Source: Hirundichthys speculiger
Lineage: Eukaryota; Chordata; Actinopteri; Beloniformes; Exocoetidae
Length of the DNA: 64,000 bases
Direction: 5' to 3'
Assembly (NCBI GenBank): GCA_018398805.1
Contig: JAGFBZ010000684.1
Span: 558,001 to 622,000, forward strand
Part shown: positions 11,868 to 22,803 of the stretch, piece by piece
Numbering within the stretch: the first letter of the stretch is position 1
Layout: the number at the start of each line of letters is the position of its first letter
Position numbers and translations under genes: made by a program
Notes under the pieces: generated by a model
Told to the model about the DNA's origin: nothing
The model's input: only the letters and a program-made list of their open reading frames with translations
The model's database searches: none

Positions 11868-14106
11868 CCCCTAGTCAGTCTAGTTTTGCGGTAGCTTATG
11901 TTACTTGCACAGTTATGTGGTTTGTTGCAAACCATGCAACTAGATGTCATTCGCTGCACAAATTTGCCTCATGCAAGTTAACATCCCACACACGGGATCT
12001 TTGAGCGGGGCTCAGCAATTTCACACCGCGGCGAATCTCGTCTTCATGATCTGGATCTAATGGGTGGAATCGTGAATAACTTGGTGACTTCACAGGGTTC
12101 AACATGCATAGCTTATTTATGCTATCCGTGGCTCTGCGCTATTTCTAGCATCTTCATCCATTCTGCATGAACTTCATATATGAGTAACCCAAGTCTGCTC
12201 AACAACTCTGGCTAAAACTGCCTCTCTATGTTTACTCGTTGCCATCTTATCTCCCAGCAGATATGCATACGTACGGGGCCAAAAATAGTCAATTGCTGGG
12301 TCCACAGGGCTGTAAAGGTTGTAAAGGTTGCTGAATTCGCGAATGGTGCCAAGCCATTATGCGTCTCAGAGCTCATTATGAATGAATGGAACTCTGCAGA
12401 AATATGTGTACCTTAAGAAATGTAAACTATAAATATGTTGCGGGGGCGTGTGGGTCGTGAACAACATATTTTTTTAGCCCAACTAAATATAAACAAGGCC
12501 TGTCTGCACAGTGATATCTATAACAGAGTGATGCAACTCACAGAAACCCCTCTGAAATAGTTCCTAAAATATACATGAAAAGGAACAGAAAGATATACTC
12601 GTTCCTCTGTGTCGACTGTTTGAAGACCCAAGCACCACCTTCATCTGTCATTCTTAAAATATCTCCAAAGAAGAAATAAAGGACGAAAGGAAGAAAAAAG
12701 ACAGAAAACGACTTATGTGTGGAATGGAGTTGTCAGCATTGCGAGCGGCGCTGGAGAGCATCCGTATTAGCAACACTTCTATTCTAGTGTGATGGGGGAG
12801 AAAAATGACTAAATATCAAAACATTTCCCTTCAGGTTTTGGCAGCCTGGAAATGGGCAGAACAAACACTGCTGCTCACATTAATGTCTTATACTTACTCT
12901 TTTTTTTAACCCACACAGCGCTCCGTGTTCCCCCTTGGCTACCATTTGCTTTGCAAAATGCATGCATAAAATTCTTGAGACCAGTCTCCCCATGAGTCTA
13001 AATAATAGATTACCAACACAGCGTCAAGCCGTCGCCGCAACTCCAGCTCCAACTGTCTGGCCTCATTAGAGCGGGAAGTGTAAAAGATAGCCGGCCGCTG
13101 GCCCAGGTGACGGCGCCCAACTCTGCCCTTTGGCGGCGGTGACCTAGCCTAAAGACAGTATATACACTGTACCGCTTGTGCGGTTCATCTTGTAATCCGC
13201 GTTTAAGCTGCTAAGCTTCCGCTGAAGCCGGAAGAATGGTAAGCAATGGCATGTGAGATGGAGAACGAGGGAGAAGGGGGTGAAAGTTTCTGAGAGGAAT
13301 GAAAAGAGGGGGAATCTGGTAGACTCATCTATGAAGACTGAAAGGTGGCTGGTTTGGGCCGTCTGGGCACAACCAAAGGTGACCTAAGCCATTTCCATCC
13401 CGTGATTGTCCCCCTTGTCTCCCTCCCACTGCCTCTCCCTCCATCTCTCTTTTTTTTTTCACCCTTACTTCTTGTAGCTCTGTCTTTCTCACCCTCTCTC
13501 CCCATGTCTGCTTCCAAATGGCAGTCATTATACCGGACATGAAAAGTCATTTTAGTTCCGCCTGACTTCTTCAAAGCAGCTAGCTATAATTCCAGATTGA
13601 GTAGAGAGAGAATGCCAGGGTTACACTGAATTTAAACATTGACTCCTAACCTTGGCAAGATGCAGGATTTTAATCTAGATTTAAACACAGGAAGGGCAAA
13701 AATGAACAATAAACATCTGCAGCAAGTAGACGTTCATATATAAGTGTGAGGTAACTGCACATCCTCGAACATCTTCCTGTGTACATCCGAGTGCCAGAAA
13801 TGCGATTGGACCGGAGACACAGGATCTCACAGCAACTTCAAAAACTCTGACACTACTTAGAGGAATGCTTTCAAACAGTGAAAAAAAAAAATCCATCCTC
13901 TATTAAATGCATTCCTCATTCGTGAAATTGCAATGTAGCAATGTCATTGCACTTTTTTAATGGAATTCTCCCCCCTTTGCCAGTTCCAGTAGGAGTCTAC
14001 AAAAATGCAAATGCACAACGAATGCTAATCTGAACCTTCAGTTTTAGATCGCAGTCCAGTTACTTCCGGTTCAGTATACGCAAGTAAGTTTCTATTGCCG
14101 CGGATA
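11868..14106. other. non-coding stretch, no gene seen
   Basis: Unique-looking sequence without recognisable exons or transposons. A pyrimidine-rich tract lies at about 13410-13505. The open frames on both strands there arise from this composition bias. Confidence 0.65.
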
Positions 14107-14476
14107 TACAGTCATGGAAAAAATTATTAGACCACCCTTGTTTTCTTCAGTTTCTTGTTCATTTTAATGCCTGGTACAACTAAAGGTACATTTGTTTGGA
14201 CAAACATAACGATAACCACAAAGGTTGCTCATAAGAGTTTTATTTAAGAGCTGATATCTTACCATTTTCCATGGTTTTCTTGATTATAACCTAAATCACT
14301 TAAGTTTTTACATCAATAGCTATGGCGTTGTACTGCCAAAAACACTGCTTTTATGCATTCAGTGTTTTCTTTTCTGTCTGTTTTAGTCACATGATGACGT
14401 TTAGTGGTACCAGGTATTACAATGAACAAGAAAGTGAAGAAAAAATGGTGGTCTAATAATTTTTTCCATCACTTTA
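14107..14476. mobile_element. Tc1-type MITE, copy 1
   Basis: The left end is TA-CAGTCATGGAAAAAATT and the right end pairs with it, although two right-terminal bases have changed (CCATCACTT instead of CCATGACTG). It is flanked by TA, as in Tc1/mariner insertions. It is 370 bases including the TA pair and has no coding capacity. A near-identical copy lies at 41660-42029; I count seven differences across the full length, so both are fairly recent insertions in the same orientation. Confidence 0.88.
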
Positions 14477-16283
14477 TATATTTTTTCCCTTTTTTTTCCC
14501 TTTCTCTTCAGCTTAAATCTCATATTCTTTCACAACCCTACATGTGTATGCTCATGCTTGGTGTGTGAGCTTGCATTTGCAACAAAGTCAGCCCCTAAAC
14601 AGTTTACAGTCTGTGAGAGTCATATATAGGTAGGTCTTCCAGTTTACGAGCTGGCCACCAGTCCAGCCTGAGCACCTCTCCCGTGCACTTATCTCTTGCA
14701 CCCTTATATTTTGCACAGCAGGCAGCCTAACTGTTCTTGGAAAAGGATTTATCAACCAAAGCCTCCATTTTTGACTTCTTGCTGCAAATAGCTTTATCAT
14801 AACAATTTTTTTTCCTCCTCTCCTGGCACTAAGGTCCAACCACAGAATGCCTCTGAACGAAGTGTTTTAGCGAAGTCATTCCCTTTTCACAGAGAATAAG
14901 AAGGGGGGGTGCAGTGGAGAGGCAAGTGCTTCGAAGGATATAAACTGGAAAATATGTCTTTCATATGAGACGCTGCTCATCGTCCACTCCAGCGCCCCCC
15001 CCCTCAGTTCATGAAACGCAGGCCTCAGTTACTCTCTGCTGAGCAGAAACAAATTCTCAAACTGTCATACTTTAATTGAAATTCCATCACTTGTGTGGCT
15101 GCTTTTGTGGAATAATTTGATAAAGCCGTGTGACATGAATGCACAGAGCCACTCTCCACTTCCATTTCTTCCCAAAGCTTTTATTTCCTCGTTCTGATGG
15201 TTATTCAAATGAACCTCAGTGGATTCTGCTCTCAGCCTTTCCAGAAATTAAGATAAGAGAAAATTAGACAATGGCAAGGGCATAAAAGAAATATGTTGGG
15301 ATGCAACATGGTCAAAATGACGTCCTTAGAAACATCACGCCATAAATTTGACTCTTGAAGCTTTTTAAAACCTCTATTATGCTTCTCTTGCTGTCTTCAT
15401 TATTATAATTATGTTTTAATACATTTGCTAACTATTCTTTAAAGCGGTAACGGTGACAGCATGTTAGTTGCTACGTGTGGGGTGATCCAACATGGAGGTC
15501 AAGGGCAGAAGTAGAATCCAGTGCCAGTGCCACTGACCCCAATCCGAATCCATACCAACATACGAGCTCCCTCTCACGTCTTCACAACTGGCTGCAGGCG
15601 CTTGGCATCCATCATATCTCCTGAAACCCAATCTGCAAGCGAAGGACAGCTGCCGTAGAAGAGAAGCCCTTCCCGTTCCTGCCACGACGCTGCTCCCCCT
15701 GAACGTGAGGCCTGAAGGCGTTGCATGTTCAGCCAGGTTAAAAACGACGCCGTGCTTCGGTTGCTGCAGCACATTCAAATCGCTTTCCCAAAGAGAAGAG
15801 GAAACGCGGTGAGATGAAAACGAAAAACCCCGATGATGGAAGGGGGATTTTTTTTCTTTTTCATGACAATCTTTATGAGACTCGTTTGAAGCCGAAGAAG
15901 AAAAAAGGACAAAGACAGAAAGGACTGGGAGACAGGAATGACAAAAGTGGGAAAAGACTAAGAGTGAAGTAGAGAGAACAAGCTCTGCTGTGGCCTTGTG
16001 TTCCTTCACTGCCAATAATATTTACGCGTCAGCTTTCTGTCCTGACAGAGTGATGGACAGCAGAGGTGGTTTTTCGCCTGAGCGTGAAAATAGGCTTCTT
16101 ATTATTCCAACCCGGTGGCAACTTGAATATCAATAAAAACTGCTAGCGTTCCCCTATGTGTAAAGCCAATGCCCCGTAGCGGTGGTTTTTATCAAGCAAC
16201 CCACCCTTGACGCTAGTTACGCAGTACTAGAGGTTACGGGAGGAAATGCTTGCCAAGTAAATAAGTGAGTGAAGCGATTGAAT
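14477..16283. other. non-coding stretch, no gene seen
   Basis: I find no supported gene. An open frame of 183 codons on the minus strand (15464-16015) starts with TTG, lacks an early ATG and resembles no family I know, so I treat it as chance. The rest looks unique, with short A and T runs. Confidence 0.6.

Positions 16284-16320
<37 letters not shown>
16284..16320. repeat. 37-base poly-G run
   Basis: An uninterrupted run of 37 G, the longest homopolymer in the window. Together with G14 at 16691-16704 and G21 at 17599-17619 it forms a cluster of plus-strand G runs with G-quadruplex potential. Confidence 0.92.
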
Positions 16321-16322
<2 letters not shown>

Positions 16323-18954
16323 ACAGCGGGACCGGGGCCAAAGTGAACCAAGGGTAAAGTCATGATCACTTCATTATGCTGCGGTGCAGCTCAGTGTTGT
16401 GCAAAATCAAACTGCTCTCTCATTTGTCACATTGCATCAAGCGGGTCTCGGTGAAGTGGCTTTTGCAGTCCCCAGGAAGCCCCCGACACGCAGACGCGCC
16501 ACATCGGTTGTACAAAAACATACTTATGGCATCCAGCGCTCTGACTTTTCTCCTGCATCCACCCGCCCACCCGGCCGATGGGCAAAACCGGCCTGCCAAT
16601 CAGTGGACAGCTCTTAAGGGCCATTGTTGGGACAAAATAAGCTAGAATACTCCCACTGGATTACAGAGGGCAGGCAGTGAGGGGAAGGGAGGGGGGGGGG
16701 GGGGTGATTGCTAACAGACCTATTGGCACTCTACCTCCTTCAGCTCCAACGCCACGGCGCCTGATAATTGTGGCCTCTGTGTTTACGTATCCATTTTTGT
16801 AATGCAAGTGTTGATTTCTCATTCCACACTTGTAATAGGGGCTCTGGCCTTGGAATTCCTGAAAGCAAACACGCACTTAAGCACATGTGTGTGCACATAG
16901 AATGATAGGGAAGATTGAAAAAAGAAAAACTTTTTTTTTTTCTTTCCCCTGCTCTTGAAAATAAACCAGTGAGTCAGAGCTACTTGGCTGCGCTGAGACT
17001 ATGAAGCTGTGAGGTGCAGACGCACTTTTTTTTTTTTTTTTGTAAGAGGGCTTGGCTTTGTGCCTGAGAGCTGCATGGATGAGGAAGTATTCAAAGCTCG
17101 CGTGGTCCGTCCAAGCACCTCTGTTCCATGTAATCAGCTGCCCTCATTGAGACTTTTAACACTGAATCTACCTAAGAAGAATTCCTTTGCGAGAATAGTC
17201 GCATAATTGGGTGCATAATTGCCTTCTATTTGAAAAACAGGCACTTACATTATATATATAGATATATATTTATGTTACACACACCAATGGCTCTTCCAGA
17301 TGATTAAAAATGTAGGATAAGTATTCAGAATTTACTTGAAAGGGAAAAAAATGTAGAAAGAGGGGATCACTGGCGTGCAGAAAAATGGCGTCAATCACAG
17401 TCAGATAGCTTCTAACTCTTATATCATATTTCACTTTAATCTGAATATTTCACGCACACATACTTCACTCTTTAATCCCTCTGTATAATAGGCCTACACA
17501 GTTATTTTTTCAACAGTACACTTCGAAGTCTAAAGCGAAAGTGCCATTTTTTTTTTCCTTTTTCGTCAGTGCTTTCAAAATGACAGAAGGTGAAGGATGG
17601 GGGGGGGGGGGGGGGGGGGTTTGGGTGAAAATGGTTGCTTTTTGATGACCAAGGTGCCTGTTCCCTTCAGTGACTTTGGATCGCAGCACTTAACCTAAGA
17701 AACGCCTCGGCGTGTATCTTTTTTTTTTTTCCCCCCTCCTTTCCTCTTTTGAGAGCCGCTGTGGCAACAGCAAAATTGGAAATCGAATGTGTGGTGGCAG
17801 CATTTAATTGCGCTGTGTCAAAATTAGGCAAGTGCTAATTGTTTGAGCTGGGAAGTGTAAAACATGGATGACAGCGGGGGTTGCTGGGGTGTGCTCTACC
17901 AGAGTGCTTACGGGCTATAAACATGGAAATGCTTGAGCAAACATCCATACGCGCAGATTTCCATGTTTAAGCACACACACACGCCCATGTATTGGTCTTT
18001 CAAAGGCGCCGGTACGATACTAATCTATCACTGCCTTTTATTATGGCTTTGACAGCATTGTTGGTCCATACTTTTTTCTGATTCTTTATCTTTAGCGCTT
18101 ATTTTCAGAGATTCTGTTACAATTTTACTTAACATCCTAAAACAAGTTTATCACCCACTCTTAAGTTATTTTTCCCTTCATGCAATGGCACCTAAAATAT
18201 CCTCTTCATGTCCTGTACTTCCTTCTCCACTGCATTCCCTTCACTGGTTTGGGAGAATGAGTCCCCTAGTGGCTCAACTGGCACACTGAGCACAGGTGGC
18301 GCGCGCTCACGCTGGAAATAAAGCTTCACTTTCACCCGGTTGACACCACATTTGCGTGACTCTCCGCCTGTTTTTTTTTTTTTTTTTTTTTTTTTTTTGT
18401 CGTCTTCAAAAAATTTCCCCAGCTCTTTTACTGGCCCAGTCAACTTTAAACCCCACCAATAAAAATAAAAAATATGCGTTCTAAAATAAGTCACGCTGGA
18501 ACGAGGGGATCTCTGGAGAGTTGCAGGAATGCACTTTGAAAATTCTTCACAATCCAGTCGCTGGAAAGGCTTCCACAACTCTAAAAGGATGCAGTGTGTG
18601 TGAAACCGACAGCTTAAAATGAGCTTAAAATAACGTGTGAACTGAGTCTTTTGATTTTTGATGACATTTACGCGGAAGGGATAGATAGCTGATCCAAAAA
18701 AAAAAAAAAAAAATTGGTGTTACAGATTTTACCCTCCACATTCACATGTATAGTTTATGTGCATGTACATGTAAAAGACAAATCAAAGCAGTTGATTAGA
18801 AGGTACAGTTTGGTTCTGTCTATCAGCGCTAGATCTCCAAGGCTGCGCGCACCGGTGATGGTAAACTATGCGTAAAACAGAAACAAAACGACACCATCCT
18901 TTAAAATACTCCATCCGACAGCCCGAATGGCTACAGGATGAGAATAATCCCCAT
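16321..18954. other. non-coding stretch with G runs; possible conserved block
   Basis: No gene is seen. G14 lies at 16691-16704, G21 at 17599-17619, a (TA)n-like patch at 17249-17272 and a long T run at 18371-18398. The block at about 17755-17880 is free of simple repeats and holds two TAATTG-type homeodomain cores; it is a candidate conserved element but I cannot test that. Confidence 0.6.
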
Positions 18955-19083
18955 CTACGTGCCAGGACGACCGCAAACACGCTTCAAGCAACTTCGTGCG
19001 GCGCTGCGCTGCGCTGCGCTGCGCACACCTGAAATCACTGCGGCAGCGACTTCAGCAAACTCACGGGCTCTCACCAGTCTTAC

Positions 19084-19615
19084 CTTATCACCATTTTTGC
19101 GACCAGTTTCAAACTCAGTCTCTCTCCTTTTCTGTCGGTGTGAAGAGGAAGCCGAGAGTTTGTTTGTTTTACATCCAGTAATGGCAGTCAAGTCCTTGGG
19201 AAATAAAATAACGTGGAAACAATCCGTCCTCCGGATTCCGCTTCTTTTGTGGGGTTTTTTTTCTTCTCTTCTCCGTTTGTTGGCTTTTTATTTCGCCTCT
19301 TTTCTTCGAGTTGTCCGTCAGCAGCGCGTGGACTGGCGGTTGTCGGGGGGACCGGGATCAGGAACCCCGCGCGTGGAGCGCGTACTGTACAGTGAACGCT
19401 GTCTGGTTCGGGTCTGCTGTGTTGTGCTCGTTAGATCTTCACTGTGTTGGACGTGGCGAGACTGTGGTTGTGTTTGGAGAGTGCGTTGTGACTGGGACGC
19501 ACAGCCCTCCCTCCCCGCTCAGTCTCTCCCAGCTTCTCTCACTCTCTCGGTGTGTCTGTCTCTCTTTGCCGAGACCCCAGCACGAACTACAGTGTGTGTG
19601 TTCAATATGGTGGGG
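19084..19615 (-). other. probable first exon (mostly 5' UTR) of an unidentified minus-strand gene
   Basis: Read on the minus strand, the region below the CRE is a GC-rich leader. It reaches an ATG at 19094-19092 in an acceptable context (CGCAAAAATGG) and, eleven bases after the A of ATG, a strong donor: ATAAG|GTAAGA, with the intron starting at 19083. If that ATG is used, only MVI and two bases of a fourth codon lie in this exon, so most coding would be in later exons at lower coordinates. An upstream ATG is followed at once by TAA. I cannot name the gene: too little protein is present. The right boundary is a guess from the CRE. A non-coding RNA first exon is also possible. Confidence 0.5.
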
Positions 19616-19623
19616 TGACGTCA
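19616..19623. promoter_or_regulatory. CRE palindrome (CREB/ATF site)
   Basis: The full palindrome TGACGTCA lies at the upstream edge of the CpG island relative to a minus-strand start. CREB/ATF proteins bind this site, most often within a few hundred bases upstream of CpG-island start sites. Confidence 0.6.
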
Positions 19624-19690
19624 CTCTGCAAAGTGCGAGTCTGCCAGCTCTCCTGGACCCCCCCCCACCCATCACACACACACACACACA

Positions 19691-20390
19691 CATACTCAAA
19701 CAAACACACTTTAAAAAAAAAAAAAAGAAAGAAAGAAATGCAGGAATGGAATGTGCACTTGCAGATTTGGATTAAAGACAGACTTGGGAATGTGTGTGTC
19801 TGGGAGGCTCTGACTTCCTAATTACTGTCATGCAAAAAAAATCTAAAGACTGTGACTGCATGTGTGTTTGACCACGTGTGTTTGTGTGAGTTACTCCAAA
19901 GTCTTATCTTATCTTGGCCATTTAAATATGCTTACGCTGGTGAACATTTCACCAAATCATTGTAAAAGTAAAAACAGATCGTAAAAACGTACGGGGCTGG
20001 AACTGAAGGAAGAAAACAGAAAACGAGAAGGAAAGGAACACAGGATGGAAAGTTTGTCCTTCCATTAAAACACAGATAAGGCTCCCACCTGCAGCCAATA
20101 AGGAATCATCGATTAACCTCACCGGTATGGCTGTGAACTGTCAGATGCCACCAGAGTGCTCTGATATCACGGGCACACAGGGAACACAAACAGCTCAAAG
20201 AAAGAGGGCCAGCGGGTTCAAACTTGTCATTGTTTGCCACGATGCCAAATATGTGTAAAAGCTCAGAAAAAAAAAAAAAGTCTTGTACTATCAGATTATT
20301 TTATTGTGCTGTTGTAGCAGCCTAATAGGTTCCATAATAGTGCCAAAGATGAGAAATTGTTGTATGTTGAGACTGATTCTTCCTTCTGTG
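19691..20390. other. non-coding stretch upstream of the CpG island
   Basis: A (CA)10 run at 19673-19692 and an A/GAAA-rich patch follow the island. After that the sequence is plain, with an A run at about 20267-20279. No gene or transposon is seen. Confidence 0.6.
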
Positions 20391-21076
20391 TAAAGTGATC
20401 CCTTGCCACTTCGCGGTTTAAATTCCGCGGTTTTAGTTATTCGCGGATTTTTAAGAAATATATAATATAATAATAATTAAAAAAAAAATCGCGGAAACAT
20501 CACAGGATGTTGTGCGCGTTCTCTCACAGTGAAGAAATGCTGTGAGCCAGCCTGGCCCCTTTAAGAAGGTAGCCTTATGGGTAATGTAGTGTGTGTGTCG
20601 TGGGACGGCAGAAGAAAACAAGGTTAGATGAAAAGTGTAGTGAGCATCAACAGCAGCCCAGCGTGTATAGATTTACATTCTCTGTTAACCGACAGGAGCC
20701 CAACAATACAACCTGTGTGATGTTACAAGTTCCTGCAGTGCCAGAATAAAGTGCTCGTTCCATGCAGAGAAAACCCGGACTTTTTTTTTTGTTGTTGTTA
20801 GCGTGTTAGCCGCTAATTACGAGCCAAAAATATCACAATACCAGCAGTTTGTTTACTACGGTTCAGAGACCAGAGGCTGTGAAGGTAACAGAAAGACCAC
20901 AGTTGAGCCTTTGTCTCATTTTGCTGCAGTGCTTCGCTACTTTTTTGCTGTTTTTAAACATATTTTAAACACATTATTGAGGCTCGGGGGCTCCGGCTCC
21001 AGTTTGCAGATTTTGATTTTTGCGGGGGGGGGGGGCGCTGGTCCCCATTAACCACGAAAAATAAGGGATCACTGTA
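20391..21076. mobile_element. pogo/Tigger-like MITE, copy 1
   Basis: The left end is TA-AAGTGATCCCTTGCC with TTCGCGG just inside. The right end is GGGATCACTG-TA, paired with the left. This matches the familiar CAGTGATCCCTCG-type ends of Tigger-class elements. No transposase is present. The total of 686 bases equals that of the second copy (62489-63881, opposite orientation) once its nested insertion is removed. The interior contains an AAATATGTTT motif that is uninterrupted here. Confidence 0.85.
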
Positions 21077-21182
21077 GTAGCATACGCACGCAGGCTACAC
21101 ACAGCCCCCACACCTTCTCTGGTTTTTATAGTTGTGCTTATTGTCTGTGTCTTTCTGTAATTCCACCACCAACCACTAGATG

Positions 21183-21247
21183 AGAGTTTGAGTTCTTTAG
21201 TTTCCCTTCAGGGATCATTAAAGTATTTTTCAATTTGAAATGAATTG
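21183..21247 (+). repeat. LINE 3'-end-like fragment
   Basis: The stretch TTTCCCTTCAGGGATCATTA followed by AAGTATTTT and a simple TTGAAATGAATTGAATT tail has the form of the 3' terminus of common fish CR1/L2-type LINEs. Only the last few dozen bases are present, as expected for a strongly 5'-truncated insertion. Confidence 0.5.
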
Positions 21248-21257
21248 AATTCTTTAT

Positions 21258-21429
21258 GGGCAGCATGGTGGCTCGGTGGTTAGCACTGTTGCCTCAGAGC
21301 AAGACGGTTCCTGGTTTGAACCCTGGCGGGGGGCAGGGAGTTCCCCTGCCTTTCGCCCAAAGAGAGCTGGGATACACTCCAGCAGATCCCGGTGATCCTG
21401 TATAGGACGAAATGAGGGATGGATGAATC
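21258..21429 (+). repeat. tRNA-derived SINE-like repeat
   Basis: It begins GGGCAGCATGGTGGCTCGGT, followed by GTTAGCACTGTTGCCTCA, and then GGTTTGAACCC. The GGTTTGAACCC block matches an RNA polymerase III B box with one change, and GTGGCTCGGTGG is A-box-like. It ends in a GGATGGATGAAT tail. Copies of this sequence are widespread in fish genomes. Its exact class is uncertain. Confidence 0.55.
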
Positions 21430-22095
21430 CTTATTGTAGCTTGTAGTGCGTGAGTTTCCCATTGTTTACTTCCTGTATGTAACTCAGACATAGCAATGGA
21501 GTAAATGAAGTCTATTTTATGTGAGTTGGCGTTGAGAAATGTTGAGCGCTAGTCATTTTGACAGACATTACAGTAAGCTATTGTTCTACTCCATTTGAAA
21601 ACAACAAAGAAGATGCTACCATTGTACAGTACCCATAGATGGTGTTCTCATTTCTGTTCATGCTGTGCCTTTCTTTTGTATTGTCGTGAGATTATCTACT
21701 TATTTGTTTTCTTTCGTTGTGCCTTTTTTCTGCTTATCATCAACACTTTTCAACATATGTTATAATGAGTAAACATTACAGTGGAAAAGTTGTTTACGAA
21801 TGAGCTTTCCACAGCTCAAGTAATAACCAGTATAAGACCCCAAATCCCCAAATGGGTTGAAGAGGAGATGTTGAAGAAGAAGGTTAAAGAGTTTAAACAA
21901 TTTTTTCTCTCAACTGTCACAGAGAATGTGAGATAGTTGGCACATAAAATTAGAAAGCTTTGAGCTCTGATGAAGTCAAAGTTGGTCTGTCAGGCATTAA
22001 GTACTATGTGTTTGACCAACGCATGGCAGCAGGAATATGCTGGACCCCAATGCCTCTATCCATCTTTCAGACAATACAGGAAGACTTTCAGGAAA
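21430..22095. other. non-coding stretch, no gene seen
   Basis: No exon, transposon or RNA gene is recognisable between the SINE-like repeat and the compound microsatellite. Confidence 0.6.
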
Positions 22096-22105
22096 AGCAA
22101 AGCAC

Positions 22106-22189
22106 ATGCACACACACACAGACACACACAGACACATATTACATATACATACACACACACATATGTATTATATATACATATATACATAT
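22106..22189. repeat. compound (CA)n/(TA)n microsatellite
   Basis: CA-rich units with scattered GACA variants pass into ATATAC and TATATACA units. The run directly abuts the Tc1 relic, which inserts at TA. Confidence 0.9.
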
Positions 22190-22803
22190 ATAGTCACCAG
22201 CCAGTTTATTAGGTCCACCTGTAACTGCTCGTTAGTGCAAGTTTTTAATCAGCCAATCACATGGCAGCAACTCAGTGCATTTAGGCATGTAGACTTGGTC
22301 AATACGATCTACTTCAGTTCAAACCAGCATCAGAAAGGGGAAGAAAGGTGATTTAAGCAACTTTGAACATGTCACATGTTGGTGCCAGATGGGTATCTCT
22401 GAACGCACAACACGTTCATCCTTGAGGCGGATGGGCTACAGCAGCAGAAGACCACAGCAGCTGCCACTCCTGTCAGCTAAGAACAGGAAACTGAGGCTTC
22501 AGTTCACACAGGGTCACCAAAATTGCACAATATAGTATTGGAAAAGTGTTGCCTAGTCTGATGAGTCTGGATTTCTGCTGCAACATTCGGATGGTAGGGT
22601 CTGAATTTGGCGTCAACAACATGAAAGCATGGATCCATCCTGCCTGGTATCAACGGTTCAGGCTGGTGGTGGTGATTTAATGGTGTGGGGGATATTTTCC
22701 TGGCACACTTTGCACACCAACTGAGCATTGTGTCAGCACCACAGCCTACCTGAGTATTGTTGCTGACCATGTCCATCCCTTAATGACCCATGTTCTGGGA
22801 AGG
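22190..22803 (+). mobile_element. Tc1-like transposon, internally deleted and 3'-truncated
   Basis: The left end contains GTCACCAGCCAGTTTATTAG, a well-known end of a fish Tc1-like family. The following leader (GGCAGCAACTCAGTGCATTT) and the transposase relic agree with that family. Relative to full-length relatives a large piece is missing near 22390, and everything after about 22803 (second and third catalytic residues and right terminal repeat) is lost. Confidence 0.8.
22395..22795 (+). pseudogene. Tc1 transposase fragment with stops
   Basis: In one plus frame I read SERTTRSSLRRMGYSSRRP, then LLSAKNRKLRLQFTQ, a stop, SDESGFLL with the first catalytic Asp of the DDE triad (GAT at 22560-22562), then IWRQQHESMDPSCL and GGGDLMVWG. 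These are landmark blocks of the Tc1 DDE domain. At least four in-frame stops interrupt the fragment and the second catalytic Asp is not present, so it is inactive. In an intact element this protein cuts and pastes the transposon at TA sites. Confidence 0.8.

Larger units (their letters stand above)
18955..19690 (-). promoter_or_regulatory. CpG-rich island, likely promoter region of a minus-strand gene
   Basis: CpG dinucleotides are far denser here than anywhere nearby, for example the GCGCT repeat at 19001-19024 and the CGCGCG-rich block at about 19320-19385. Flanking DNA on both sides is CpG-poor. A perfect CRE palindrome and a GT/GC-box-like G-rich element (minus strand of 19656-19670) lie at the right side. 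A consensus splice donor on the minus strand lies at the left side. That polarity fits transcription toward lower coordinates from a TATA-less CpG promoter. The start site cannot be placed precisely. Confidence 0.6.

Noticed and set aside
13325..13574. overlapping open frames on both strands in a pyrimidine tract
   Set aside because: Biased composition (CCCTCTC repeats) keeps all frames open; no coding evidence.
15464..16015. 183-codon open frame on the minus strand
   Set aside because: It begins with TTG, has no ATG until near its end, overlaps another equally unsupported frame and resembles no known protein. One frame of this length is expected by chance in a window of this size.
18192..18578. 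128-codon minus frame with a lysine run
   Set aside because: The lysines come from a long T run on the plus strand. Nothing else in the frame suggests a protein.
18938..19618. 226-codon open frame on the plus strand
   Set aside because: It crosses the CpG island, where high GC removes stop codons by chance. The peptide has no family features, and the splice donor and promoter signals lie on the opposite strand.
22037..22351. 104-codon frame over the CA/TA microsatellite
   Set aside because: Histidine-threonine repeats come from the (CA)n repeat; the real remnant is the Tc1 transposase farther right.
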